Below, piece by piece: positions 8,998 to 18,999 of a DNA stretch of 64,000 nt. Where the stretch lies: the NCBI GenBank assembly GCA_902771785.1, contig CACXYH010000003.1, positions 1 through 64,000 of the forward strand. The letters are read 5' to 3'. The stretch is from an uncultured Prevotellaceae bacterium (GTDB taxonomy: Bacteria; Bacteroidota; Bacteroidia; Bacteroidales; Bacteroidaceae). How positions within the stretch are numbered: the stretch's first letter is position 1; each line of letters opens with the position of its first letter. The notes below the pieces were generated by a model. The model did not search any database. It saw only the letters and a program-made list of their open reading frames with translations, and was not told the origin of the DNA. Position numbers and translations under genes: made by a program.

Positions 8998-11337
8998 ATG
9001 AAGAAAAGACAACTCTGGATGGTGCTGGCGCTTTGTGTTCCACAAATGCTGATGGCCCAGCAACGTGTTTCTGAAAACCTGAATTTTGGATGGAAGTTTC
9101 AGGCTGGCGACGTGACGAACGGAGCGCAGGCGAACCTTAGTGATGCAGGCTGGCGCACGGTCGACGTGCCTCATGATTTCCAAATCGAGCAGCCTTGGAT
9201 AGCTCCTGCTGCCGACGAGAAGGCTGACAATACCGATGTGGCAGCCAACATTAAGAGCCGCCTGTCGAGTAGAGGCTTCAAGGAGATGGGCAAAGGCTGG
9301 TATCGACTGCAGGCTGATGTGTACCTGAACGGACAGCGCATCGGAGGAACTGACTATGGATATGTAGGCTTCCAAATCGACGTTACAGACAAGCTGCGCT
9401 TTGGACAGGACAACGTGATTGCCGTTATGGCCGACACACGTGAGCCCAATAATTCACGCTGGTATACAGGTGGAGGACTCTTCCGCAACGTACGGCTGAT
9501 TGCCACTTCGCGCGATCTGTACTTCGAACGCCATCCGTTGTATATTACAACCCGCAGCAACCGCTATGTGAACGTTGGCTTTGAGTTTACCAACAAAGGA
9601 AGGTCAAAAACAGTACGGGTGGGGTTCAAGGTCTATGCCCCTAATGGCGAATGCATCTATCAGGCCGTAGAACAGAAACAACGTATCTCGGCCTCGCGTA
9701 CGATGGAGACCACCATGAAGGAGTTTGCTATAGACAATCCCCAGCTTTGGGATACGGAGCACCCAAATCTCTATCGTGCTGAAGTCGTCTTGATGCGCGA
9801 GGACGGCTCCGTAGCCGATGTGGCAGAGAGTCAGTTCGGCATACGAACCGTAGAGATTGGTCCTGACTATGGCTTGAAGCTCAATGGAAAGAAAGTGCTG
9901 CTAAAGGGCTATGCCAACCACCATTCGCTGGGTGCCTTAGGAGCTGCTGCCTATCCGCGTGCTATTGAAAAGCGCCTGCAGCTGATGAAGCAGTTTGGCA
10001 TCAACCACATTCGCACCAGCCACAACCCCTATAGCCGCGAGTTTATCGAGCTGTGCGACAAGTACGGCATCCTCGTCGTCGATGAACTTTACGACAAATG
10101 GACGCGCCAACATACTGGCGGACGAGTTGCCTTCGAACAGTTGTGGCAGTACGACGTGCCTGAATGGGTGAAGCGCGACCGCAATTCTCCCTCTGTAGTG
10201 CTATGGAGCCTGGGCAACGAGCTTCAGCAAGACCCCAATCAGCCCTATAACGATTTCGGCGTAACGATGTACAAGCTGCAGAAAACGCTATTGCAGCGCT
10301 ACGACTCTACCCGTCTTGTGACGGTGGCCATGCATCCGCGCTATCGCAATTGGCAGACGGATTCGCTGCCTTGCGACTTGGCTTTACAGACTGATATTCA
10401 GGCATATAACTATAGATACATGTACTTTCCAGGCGACGGCCGACGCTTCCCCTGGATGACGTTCTACCAGAGTGAGGCTTCCGTATCGGCTATGGGCCAG
10501 AACTTCTTCGAGATGAATCTCGACAAGGTTATCGGATTGGCCTATTGGGGAGCCATCGACTATCTGGGCGAGAGTCAGGGATGGCCGGCCAAAGGCTGGG
10601 GACAGGGCGTCTTCGACATTTCGCTCGAGCCCAAGCCAAAGGCTTACTACATGAAGAGCTTCTTCTGCCCAGAGGAGCCTGTGGTACACATTGGCGTGAT
10701 AGACAAGAAAGGCGACCAGATGTGGAACGGCGTACAGACAGGCAACGACGGCATGAGCGACCATTGGAACCGAGTGGAAGGGCAGAAGCTCTCGCTCATC
10801 ACCTACACCAATGCCGAAGAGGTGGAACTGCTGTTGAACGGCAAGAGCTTAGGCAAGAAAAAGAATGACGTGAAGAACCCCAAGATGCGCAACCAGATTC
10901 GCTGGGAGGACATTGCCTACAAGCCTGGCTCGATAGAGGCTGTAGCACGCAACAACGGAAAAATCGTTGCACGACATAAGATTGAGACAACGGGCAACGC
11001 CACGAAGCTGACGGCTACACCTGACAACGCCGAATGGAAAGCCGACGGCGAGGACCTGCAACACATCAGGATTGTGGCCGTCGACAAGAAAGGACGCAAG
11101 GTTCAGACAACTGCCGAAAAGGTGACTTTCTCTGTTGAAGGCGACGCTAAGATCGTAGGAGTGATTAATGGCGACATCAATTCTGAAGAAATGACCGTAG
11201 GCACAGAGCGTCGTCTCTACAACGGCACCTGTACGGTTATCCTTCGTGCTGCCCGTCAGGCAGGTCCCGTCACGCTTACAGCCGTTGCTCCAGGCATGAA
11301 ACCCGTCAAGCTGAAGCTTACGATGCTGCCCAAATAA
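8998..11337 (+). CDS. Exported glycoside hydrolase family 2 protein (beta-galactosidase type) with a shortened N-terminal domain
   Basis: A 779-residue protein. A signal peptide (about 1-20, ending LMAQ) indicates export. GH2 barrel motifs are intact: acid/base Glu408 in LWSLGNELQQ and probable nucleophile Glu493 in YQSEAS, followed by GLAYWGAIDYLGESQGW. C-terminal Ig-like domains of the DUF4982 type follow (EVELLLNGKSLG near 605, then 680-775). Oddity: in the sugar-binding domain the sequence passes from GKGWYR (ending R103) to DVYLNGQRIGG (from D107), where relatives carry roughly 25-30 more residues. The frame is kept, so this looks like an in-frame deletion. Substrate is probably a beta-galactoside or related glycan. 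The gene stands alone, with no SusC/D pair nearby. Confidence 0.88.
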   Translation: MKKRQLWMVLALCVPQMLMAQQRVSENLNFGWKFQAGDVTNGAQANLSDAGWRTVDVPHDFQIEQPWIAPAADEKADNTDVAANIKSRLSSRGFKEMGKGWYRLQADVYLNGQRIGGTDYGYVGFQIDVTDKLRFGQDNVIAVMADTREPNNSRWYTGGGLFRNVRLIATSRDLYFERHPLYITTRSNRYVNVGFEFTNKGRSKTVRVGFKVYAPNGECIYQAVEQKQRISASRTMETTMKEFAIDNPQLWDTEHPNLYRAEVVLMREDGSVADVAESQFGIRTVEIGPDYGLKLNGKKVLLKGYANHHSLGALGAAAYPRAIEKRLQLMKQFGINHIRTSHNPYSREFIELCDKYGILVVDELYDKWTRQHTGGRVAFEQLWQYDVPEWVKRDRNSPSVVLWSLGNELQQDPNQPYNDFGVTMYKLQKTLLQRYDSTRLVTVAMHPRYRNWQTDSLPCDLALQTDIQAYNYRYMYFPGDGRRFPWMTFYQSEASVSAMGQNFFEMNLDKVIGLAYWGAIDYLGESQGWPAKGWGQGVFDISLEPKPKAYYMKSFFCPEEPVVHIGVIDKKGDQMWNGVQTGNDGMSDHWNRVEGQKLSLITYTNAEEVELLLNGKSLGKKKNDVKNPKMRNQIRWEDIAYKPGSIEAVARNNGKIVARHKIETTGNATKLTATPDNAEWKADGEDLQHIRIVAVDKKGRKVQTTAEKVTFSVEGDAKIVGVINGDINSEEMTVGTERRLYNGTCTVILRAARQAGPVTLTAVAPGMKPVKLKLTMLPK

Positions 11338-11348
11338 CAAGGCCAAGA

Positions 11349-11431
11349 GATTCACGTAATGAATCGCCCCGATTCATTACGTGAATTGGGGCGATTCATT
11401 GGCTAAACAGGGTCGATTCATTACGTGAATC
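11349..11431. repeat. Intergenic array A: four 17-nt units at exact 22-nt pitch
   Basis: Units start at 11349, 11371, 11393 and 11415. Consensus GATTCATTACGTGAATC: arms GATTCA/TGAATC around the core TTACG. Unit 1 is the reverse orientation of unit 2; unit 3 keeps only the left half. Spacers are 5 nt (gcccc, ggggc, gggtc, then gaccc), and neighbouring spacers are complementary, so long hairpins can form (for example 11407-11440). It lies between the convergent 3' ends of the GH2 gene and thrC, so it may act as a two-way terminator. A pitch of 22 nt is not a multiple of 3, so it is not a coding repeat. Confidence 0.85.
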
Positions 11432-11461
11432 GACCCTGTTGCTTTTGGAGACTGATTGAAG

Positions 11462-12766
11462 TTATTGCTTCATCAGGAACGACTTGAAATCGGAGAACGC
11501 TTTCGACATAGGAACGCTCTGCTTTTCTCCCTTCATGAAAGCAGCAAGGCGATCGGGTATAGCAACGTCGATGCCCAGAATCTCGTCTACCTTCTCCTTG
11601 AACTTTGCAGGATGGGCCGTCTCGCAGAACACGCCTACCTCGCCAGGCTTCAGCTGCTCCTCCAGAGCTCTGTAGCCACAGGCTCCGTGCGGATCGAGAA
11701 TGTAGCCTGTTTCTGCGTAGCACGTCCGCATCGCTTCCTTTATCATTTCGTCGCTATAGGTGGCGCCGCTGATGAGCTTAGAAATGCGCTCATGACTATC
11801 GCCATAGAGGTCGTAGATGCGTGCAAAGTTGCTGGGGTCGCCTACATCCATTGCGTTTGCCAACGTCTGTTTGGAAGGTTTCGGCTCGTAGACGCCTGTC
11901 TGTAAGTAGTTAAAGAACACGTCGTTAGCATTGTTTGCTGCAATGAAACGTTTGATAGGAAGTCCCATCTCATGACCAAAGAGAGCGGCACAGATGTTTC
12001 CAAAGTTGCCGCTGGGCACACACATCACCAGTTCGTCGGCAAGTCCCTGTTCCTTCATGCGGGCATAAGCGTTGAAATAGTAGAAAGCCTGCGGCAGGAA
12101 ACGGGCCACGTTAATGGAGTTGGCCGACGTCAGTTTCATGTGACGGTTCAGTTCTTCGTCCATGAAGGCCGACTTAACCAATGCCTGACAGTCGTCGAAC
12201 ACGCCGTCGACCTCTATGGCCGTGATGTTCTTGCCCAAGGTTGTGAACTGGCACTCCTGAATGGGCGACACCTTGCCTTTGGGGTAGAGCACGTAGACAT
12301 GAATGCCCTCTACGCCAAGAAAGCCGTTGGCTACAGCCGAACCCGTGTCGCCGCTGGTAGCCACGAGCACATTGACCTGCTCGTGAGCTCCCTGCTGACG
12401 GATATAGTATTGCAACAGGCGCGCCATGAATCTGGCACCTACGTCTTTGAAGGCGAGGGTAGGGCCGTGAAAGAGCTCAAGCGTGTAGATGTTGTCCTTC
12501 ACCTTGACCACAGGGCAGTCGAAGGACAGCGTATCGTAAACCAGTTCCTGCAATCCGTCAGGATCCACGTCTTCGCCAAAGAAAGCCTCGGCCACATTGT
12601 AGGCAATATCGCGAAAAGCCATCGTGTGAATGTTGTCGAAGAACGTCTTCGACATTTTGTTGATACGCTCGGGCATGTATAGTCCCCTGTCTTCAGCCAA
12701 GCCTTTCACCACCGCTTTCTGCAACGATGCCAAAGGGGCCTTCTTGTTGGTGCTGTAGTATTGCAT
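11462..12766 (-). CDS. thrC: Threonine synthase
   Basis: A 434-residue PLP enzyme that converts O-phosphohomoserine to threonine. The PLP lysine sits in the family motif GPTLAFKDVGARFMARLL (near residue 110), and the phosphate-binding segment TSGDTGSAVANGF (near 140) is present. The N-terminal MQYYSTNKKAPLASLQKAV is typical of the long bacterial/fungal class. It is a single gene with its own full promoter (12798-12827), convergent with the GH2 gene across array A. The neighbouring ilv genes use threonine-derived 2-ketobutyrate, but there is no operon link. Confidence 0.95.
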   Translation of the reverse strand: MQYYSTNKKAPLASLQKAVVKGLAEDRGLYMPERINKMSKTFFDNIHTMAFRDIAYNVAEAFFGEDVDPDGLQELVYDTLSFDCPVVKVKDNIYTLELFHGPTLAFKDVGARFMARLLQYYIRQQGAHEQVNVLVATSGDTGSAVANGFLGVEGIHVYVLYPKGKVSPIQECQFTTLGKNITAIEVDGVFDDCQALVKSAFMDEELNRHMKLTSANSINVARFLPQAFYYFNAYARMKEQGLADELVMCVPSGNFGNICAALFGHEMGLPIKRFIAANNANDVFFNYLQTGVYEPKPSKQTLANAMDVGDPSNFARIYDLYGDSHERISKLISGATYSDEMIKEAMRTCYAETGYILDPHGACGYRALEEQLKPGEVGVFCETAHPAKFKEKVDEILGIDVAIPDRLAAFMKGEKQSVPMSKAFSDFKSFLMKQ

Positions 12767-12797
12767 AAGTCTTTGTCTTTTGTTTCTGAATTCTGTG

Positions 12798-12827
12798 CAA
12801 AGGTAGTCGAATTTAAGTGAAAAACAA
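12798..12827 (-). promoter_or_regulatory. Promoter of thrC
   Basis: On the minus strand TTG (12825-12827), 19 nt, then TACCTTTG (12798-12805). The predicted start is about 25 nt before the thrC ATG. It is divergent from the nhaD promoter, with 17 nt between the two -33 elements. Confidence 0.8.
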
Positions 12828-12844
12828 AATAAATTGCTGCTTAT

Positions 12845-12875
12845 TTGCTATATTCGAAGAAAATCGCTAACTTTG
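12845..12875 (+). promoter_or_regulatory. Promoter of nhaD (and probably pfkA)
   Basis: TTG (12845-12847), 20 nt, TAACTTTG (12868-12875). It is a full match, about 47 nt before the nhaD ATG. Confidence 0.8.
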
Positions 12876-12922
12876 CGGACAAATTCAACATTCATGAAAA
12901 CGACTAAAAGCTCAAAGATAAA

Positions 12923-14305
12923 ATGACACTAATAATTGTTTTACTGCTCATCTTCGGCTATCTGCTCATAGCAACGGGACACCTGACGGGCGTCAACAAA
13001 GCAGCTATCGCCATGTTTATTTGTACGGCAGGATGGGTGGTCTACGTGTGTTGGGGCAGCGACTTCGTCATGAGTCAGCATCCTGACGACTATGCCGAAT
13101 ACCTGCATGGGTCGCCAGCATCGAGCGAGGCCGTCAAGTATTTCATCTGCAACAATGTCTTTTTGAAGTATGTGGGCGAGGCAGCCTCCATCGTCATGTT
13201 CCTGCTGGCTACGATGTCGATTATTGAGCTGCTCAACAACAACGGATGCTTCGACTTTATTACCGACTATGTGCGCATGAGGGGAGCCAACCACTTGCTT
13301 TGGACGCTCACCCTTGCCACATTCATCATCTCGGCAAACCTCGACAACCTCACCACCTGCACCATGATGCTGGTCATCATGCACGGCATCGTGCAGAGCC
13401 GTCGACAGCGCATGCTTATCGGCTCGGCCATTGTCATTGCCGCCAATTGTGGCGGATGCTTTACCGTCATCGGCGACCCCACGGGCCTCATTCTCTGGGG
13501 CAACGGAGCCATCACAGCCAGCCATTTCTCGGCTTGGCTTGCCTTGCCGGCTATCACAGCATGGATTGTTCCCACCTTATTAATAAATAGGATGCTGCCC
13601 GCCAGGCTCGACACTCAATGGATGGCACCTCCATATCGTGGCGACGACACCCGGCTGAACCGCTGGCAGCGCTTCATGATGCTCATCGTGGGCATTGGCG
13701 GCCTGTGGTTTATTCCCACCTTCCACAACATCACCAAATTGCCGCCTTTCCTCGGCGCGTTGTGTGTGCTCTCCGTGCTTTGGGTGGTCAACGAGGCCTT
13801 TAACCGTAAGCTCATGCAGGCCGACCAGATGGCAGCCCGCCGCATTCCACGCGTGCTGCAGTATGGAGCCATCCAGCAGATGCTCTTCGTCATGGGTATC
13901 ATGCTGGGCATGGGAGTCATGACTGAGACGGGCGTCATGGGCGACATTGCCCATTGGATTGATGAAACTATTGGCAACATCTGGATTGTAGGCTTCATCT
14001 CTGGCGTGCTGAGTAGCGTTGTCGATACGTTCACCATATCCATTACGAACATCTCGCTATACGACGTTCAACCTTCTGGCCACTATGCCACTAACGGCCT
14101 GTACTGGAAGGTCGTAGCCTATGCTACAGCAACTGGAGGATGCCTGCTGTCCGTGGGTTCCACCAGCGGTCTCGCCCTGATGAATGCCGAGCACATACGC
14201 CTGGGATGGTATCTGAAAAACATTACCCCCAAAGTGCTCATCGGATTCCTTCTTGGGTTTATCATCCTGTGGGCAGAAAGCATTGCCTATTCATATTATT
14301 TCTAA
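12923..14305 (+). CDS. nhaD: NhaD-type sodium/proton antiporter (ion transporter superfamily)
   Basis: A 460-residue inner-membrane protein with about 11-12 hydrophobic helices. Two segments mark the NhaD/ArsB-type superfamily: SANLDNLTTCTMMLVIM (near 135) with polar intramembrane residues, and GDPTGLILWGNGA (near 190). The end of the protein has the matching second-repeat motifs VDTFTISITNISLYD and GSTSGLALMN. Family function is Na+ (or Li+) export in exchange for H+. It is followed 29 nt later by pfkA on the same strand, so the two may share a transcript. Other permeases of the same superfamily cannot be fully excluded. Confidence 0.85.
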   Translation: MTLIIVLLLIFGYLLIATGHLTGVNKAAIAMFICTAGWVVYVCWGSDFVMSQHPDDYAEYLHGSPASSEAVKYFICNNVFLKYVGEAASIVMFLLATMSIIELLNNNGCFDFITDYVRMRGANHLLWTLTLATFIISANLDNLTTCTMMLVIMHGIVQSRRQRMLIGSAIVIAANCGGCFTVIGDPTGLILWGNGAITASHFSAWLALPAITAWIVPTLLINRMLPARLDTQWMAPPYRGDDTRLNRWQRFMMLIVGIGGLWFIPTFHNITKLPPFLGALCVLSVLWVVNEAFNRKLMQADQMAARRIPRVLQYGAIQQMLFVMGIMLGMGVMTETGVMGDIAHWIDETIGNIWIVGFISGVLSSVVDTFTISITNISLYDVQPSGHYATNGLYWKVVAYATATGGCLLSVGSTSGLALMNAEHIRLGWYLKNITPKVLIGFLLGFIILWAESIAYSYYF

Positions 14306-14334
14306 AGATAATTGGTTCTTAAACATTTTCGAAT

Positions 14335-15312
14335 ATGACAAAAATAAAGACTATCGGCATTCTGACTTCTGGAGGCGACGCTCCTGGTATGAATGCAGCC
14401 ATTCGTGCCGTAACGCGAGCTGGCATCTATAACGGTTTCAGCATCAAAGGAATCTATCGTGGTTACGACGGACTCATCAAGGGTGAGGTAGAACAATTTA
14501 CTACAGAAAACGTCTCTGGCATCATCACTCGTGGAGGCACTATCCTGAAGACGGCTCGAAGCAAGGAGTTTATGACGCCTGAGGGAATGCAGAAGGCCTA
14601 TGAGACCTGCCAGAAGGAAGAAATCGACGCACTCGTCGTTATTGGCGGTAACGGTTCGCTCACAGGCGCCCGCAATTTCGGCATGGAATTCGACTTCCCC
14701 GTGATTGGCCTTCCAGGTACCATCGACAACGACCTTTACGGTACCGACTCGACTATTGGCTACGACACCACGATGAACACCATCATGGAGTGTGTTGACC
14801 GCATTCGCGACACGGCCAACTCTCATGAGCGCATATTCTTTGTCGAGGTGATGGGACGCGACGCCGGCTTCCTGGCTCAGAATTCAGCCATTGCCTGTGG
14901 CGCCGAGGCTGCTATCATTCCTGAAGACATGACCGACGTCGACCAGCTGGCTCAGTTCATGGGGCGCGGCATTCGTAAGTCAAAGAAGTCGTGTATCGTG
15001 ATTGTATCCGAGAGCCCAAAGTGTGGTGCTCTCTATTATGCAGACCGCGTGAAGAAGGAGTTCCCAGAATTCGACGTTCGCGTCTCGATCTTGGGTCACT
15101 TGCAGCGTGGCGGTACGCCCTCGGCTCACGACCGCATCTTGGCCAGCCGCACAGGTGTGGGTGCTATTGAAGCCATCAAGCAGGGACAGCGCAACGTGAT
15201 GGTAGGCATACGTAACAATGAAATTGTATACGTACCCTTCTCAGAGTGCATCCGCACCGATAAGCCCTTCGATAAGAAACTTATCAAGGTGCTCGACGAA
15301 CTCAGCATTTAG
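14335..15312 (+). CDS. pfkA: 6-phosphofructokinase
   Basis: A 325-residue glycolytic kinase that phosphorylates fructose 6-phosphate. Motifs: [19 protein letters not shown] at the N-terminus, substrate/catalytic [19 protein letters not shown] (near 128), [11 protein letters not shown] (near 173) and [18 protein letters not shown] (near 250). The nucleotide site reads GGNGS (N106-G107). Gly at 107 points to ATP rather than pyrophosphate as donor, but E. coli Pfk-1 has Asp103 where this protein has Asn106. Length fits the short bacterial ATP-PFK. It sits between nhaD and the ATP synthase operon and ends before a hairpin at 15319-15371. Confidence 0.93.
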   Translation: MTKIKTIGILTSGGDAPGMNAAIRAVTRAGIYNGFSIKGIYRGYDGLIKGEVEQFTTENVSGIITRGGTILKTARSKEFMTPEGMQKAYETCQKEEIDALVVIGGNGSLTGARNFGMEFDFPVIGLPGTIDNDLYGTDSTIGYDTTMNTIMECVDRIRDTANSHERIFFVEVMGRDAGFLAQNSAIACGAEAAIIPEDMTDVDQLAQFMGRGIRKSKKSCIVIVSESPKCGALYYADRVKKEFPEFDVRVSILGHLQRGGTPSAHDRILASRTGVGAIEAIKQGQRNVMVGIRNNEIVYVPFSECIRTDKPFDKKLIKVLDELSI

Positions 15313-15318
15313 CACTCA

Positions 15319-15371
15319 TTGGGCTCTGCTCGATATGATGAGACACTAAAGTGCCGCATATCATACAGCCC
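15319..15371 (+). terminator. Probable terminator after pfkA, containing one array-type unit
   Basis: A long imperfect hairpin: GGGCT...AGCCC outer arms and GATATG...CATATC inner arms. The inner loop contains CTAAAGTGCCGCATA (15346-15360), which matches the unit of array B at 29.4 kb. A/T-rich sequence follows downstream. It separates pfkA from the atp promoter. Confidence 0.5.
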
Positions 15372-15418
15372 ATGAAGAAAAAAAGGGAAAAAAGTTTTCT
15401 TGTTTGCAAAATTTTCCG

Positions 15419-15426
15419 TAATTTTG
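15419..15426 (+). promoter_or_regulatory. -7 box of the ATP synthase operon
   Basis: TAATTTTG, 50 nt before the atpD ATG. The nearest upstream TTG (15400-15402) is at an unusually short 16-nt spacing. Confidence 0.6.
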
Positions 15427-15440
15427 TGGGCAAGTTTTGA

Positions 15441-17003
<1,563 letters not shown>

Positions 17004-17025
17004 TATCATATTTAATAAGGTATAT

Positions 17026-17268
17026 ATGCTGAAGTTAAAAATAGTCACTCCTGAAAAAATTGCATACGACGGTGAAGTGCAAAGTGTGCTCGTTCCTGGC
17101 TCTATGGGTCAGTTCGAGATACTTAATAACCATGCGCCCATCATCTCGTCACTGGGAAAAGGCATCGTGGAGTATGTAAATACTGAGGGACGGCAACAAC
17201 TTCCAGTTTCTGGCGGCTTTGTAGCGGTTCAGCAGAATGAGGTAAATCTATGCGTAGAAGTCGACTGA
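17026..17268 (+). CDS. atpC: ATP synthase F1 sector, epsilon subunit (short form)
   Basis: An 80-residue protein, MLKLKIVTPEKIAYDGEVQSVLVPGSMGQF..., matching the N-terminal beta-sandwich of epsilon. The helical C-terminal hairpin of longer epsilon subunits (about 50 residues, inhibitory in E. coli) is absent. The ATG at 17026 lies 22 nt after the atpD stop and begins the conserved sequence, so I prefer it to an upstream in-frame start inside atpD. Without the C-terminal hairpin, epsilon-type ATPase inhibition is unlikely. Confidence 0.92.
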   Translation: MLKLKIVTPEKIAYDGEVQSVLVPGSMGQFEILNNHAPIISSLGKGIVEYVNTEGRQQLPVSGGFVAVQQNEVNLCVEVD

Positions 17269-17297
17269 TTCATCAAAAAGAATAGTTCTTTGAAATT

Positions 17298-17585
17298 GTG
17301 ATTGTCGTAAGTATTGCCATTGGTCTGGCTTATGTGTTAATAGCCACTATTGCCTACGTGTTAGGCTATCGGGCCGTTAGTCATTCGCCACGTGCGCTGA
17401 CCCTCTTTGCGCTTACAGCAGGAGTCCTCAGATTGCTGATGGGAGCCTTGGTGGTGATTGTCTTCCTGCTGTTGGTTGACGACATGACCAGCCGTAAAAT
17501 CTTCGTCATCACATTTCTTGTTTTCTATCTGCTGATGTTAGTATTCGACGTAGTATTCTTCATCCGTTCGCAAAAAAGCAATTAA
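17298..17585 (+). CDS. Small membrane protein of the atp operon (AtpI-like position)
   Basis: A 95-residue, very hydrophobic protein with three to four predicted helices (about 2-22, 33-60, 68-90). It starts with GTG at 17298, 30 nt after atpC, and ends 12 nt before atpB. In other bacteria a small membrane protein (AtpI/AtpZ) next to the F0 genes helps assemble the c-ring or move Mg2+. The position suggests a similar role here, but I see no sequence motif that proves it. The GTG start is the only reasonable one, since no early in-frame ATG exists. Confidence 0.75.
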   Translation: MIVVSIAIGLAYVLIATIAYVLGYRAVSHSPRALTLFALTAGVLRLLMGALVVIVFLLLVDDMTSRKIFVITFLVFYLLMLVFDVVFFIRSQKSN

Positions 17586-17597
17586 TAAAAAAGAACA

Positions 17598-18677
17598 ATG
17601 AAATATTTCAAACCACTTCTCTGCATTGCATGGATGCTATTCACAATTCTGCCTGTACAGGCGGCCGAAAAGAATGAAGGGCTTGACCTGCAGGGAATCC
17701 TGTTCGGACACATACAGGATTCCTATGAGTGGCATGTGACGGATATTGGCGAGAAATCGGTAATTATCCATTTGCCCATTATTGTGAAAAGCTCTACGGG
17801 ATGGCACGTGTTCTGTTCGTCAGCCTTCGAGCATCATGCCGACGCAAACGGCAATCGCCCTGGGCCTTACGGACTTTACATCTCTGGCAGCGAGGCTAAT
17901 GCTGGTAAAATCGTTGAGAACATCAATGGTCAAGAGGTACGTCCGTTGGACATCTCTATCACCAAGACCGTTATGGTGCTTTTCATCGATGCCATCCTCC
18001 TGCTGCTATGTGTGCTCATTCCCGCTCGCTGGTGCAAGAAGCACAAGATTGACGACCCTGCGCCGAAAGGTTTTACAGGTTTCATGCATATGTTCATCAT
18101 GTACGTCTATGAGGATATTATTGCAAGCATCCTCGGCAAGGAAGCACCCAAATATGCTCCCTACCTGCTGACATGCTTCTTCTTCATCTTCTTTGCTAAC
18201 GTGATGGGCGTGGTTCCGTTCCCTCCTGGTGGAGGCAATCTGACGGGAAACATTACGTGCACCTTCTTCCTGGCTTTCTGTACGTTCGTTGTCACAAATG
18301 TAACAGGTACAAAAGAGTACTGGAAGGAAATCTTCTGGCCCGATGTTCCTACGTGGCTGAAGGCTCCAGTTCCCTTGATGCCTTTCATCGAACTCTTTGG
18401 TATTTTCACGAAGCCATTAGCACTCATGATTCGACTTTTTGCAAACATGATGGCCGGTCATGCTATTGCCATCTCGCTTTCATGCCTCATTTTCATCATG
18501 TTTGGCATTAATGCGATTGCTGGCGGAATGATGATACCGGTAAGTGTAGGCATGAGCATCTTCATGATGTTGCTCGAAGTGCTGGTCTGCTTCATCCAGG
18601 CTATGGTGTTCACAATGCTTTCTGCAGTATTCATTTCTCTGGCTCACGTCCATGAGCACGAGGCGAAAGCAGCCTAA
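17598..18677 (+). CDS. atpB: ATP synthase F0 sector, subunit a
   Basis: A 359-residue membrane protein forming the half-channels for ions. It is longer than E. coli subunit a (271) because of an N-terminal signal-like helix (1-22, ending VQAA) and a periplasmic extension of about 90 residues. The conserved channel helix with the essential Arg is FTKPLALMIRLFANMMAGH (near 270). It is followed after 57 nt by atpE. The extension probably sits on the periplasmic side of the complex. Confidence 0.94.
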   Translation: MKYFKPLLCIAWMLFTILPVQAAEKNEGLDLQGILFGHIQDSYEWHVTDIGEKSVIIHLPIIVKSSTGWHVFCSSAFEHHADANGNRPGPYGLYISGSEANAGKIVENINGQEVRPLDISITKTVMVLFIDAILLLLCVLIPARWCKKHKIDDPAPKGFTGFMHMFIMYVYEDIIASILGKEAPKYAPYLLTCFFFIFFANVMGVVPFPPGGGNLTGNITCTFFLAFCTFVVTNVTGTKEYWKEIFWPDVPTWLKAPVPLMPFIELFGIFTKPLALMIRLFANMMAGHAIAISLSCLIFIMFGINAIAGGMMIPVSVGMSIFMMLLEVLVCFIQAMVFTMLSAVFISLAHVHEHEAKAA

Positions 18678-18734
18678 AAGACAAAAGTATTAGAATTAAA
18701 AGATTAAATATTAACAACTAAAAAATTAAAAATT

Positions 18735-18977
18735 ATGATTTCATTATTATTAGCAGCAGATGCTGTTGCAAAGTTGGGTGCCGCAGTTGGCGGTGGTTTA
18801 GCAGTAATTGGTGCCGGTCTCGGTATTGGTAAGATTGGTGGTCAGGCCATGGATGCTATGGCTCGTCAGCCAGAGAAGATTAACGATCTGCGCTCAAACA
18901 TGATTGTGGCTGCAGCCCTGATTGAGGGTGTTGCTTTCTTCGCCGTCATTATCGCATTGCTGGCTCTGTTTGTATAA
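18735..18977 (+). CDS. atpE: ATP synthase F0 sector, subunit c
   Basis: An 80-residue hairpin of two helices with the polar loop ARQP (43-46). The ion-binding carboxylate is Glu64 in ALIEGVAFFAV. Sodium-type c subunits have a Ser/Thr right after this Glu and a Gln in the first helix (I. tartaricus Gln32, Ser66). Here the positions are Gly65 and Ile31, so the ring is predicted to carry protons. Gly-rich helix 1 (GGGLAVIGAGLGIG) is normal for a c-ring. Confidence 0.95.
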   Translation: MISLLLAADAVAKLGAAVGGGLAVIGAGLGIGKIGGQAMDAMARQPEKINDLRSNMIVAAALIEGVAFFAVIIALLALFV

Positions 18978-18999
18978 ACCTTATTCCTAATTCCAGCTT

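Noticed and set aside
8998..11337. Frameshifted GH2 pseudogene
   Set aside because: The reading frame is unbroken from signal peptide to C-terminus and both catalytic Glu are present. The missing segment is an in-frame gap, so it is reported as a shortened gene rather than a pseudogene.
11349..11431. CRISPR array
   Set aside because: Units of 17 nt with 5-nt spacers are far too short, the spacers are not unique, and no cas gene is present. The same holds for the arrays at 29.4, 42.6 and 61.6 kb.
18735..18977. Sodium-driven ATP synthase
   Set aside because: Considered because of the nearby NhaD, but the c subunit lacks the Gln and Ser/Thr ligands used by sodium-type rings.
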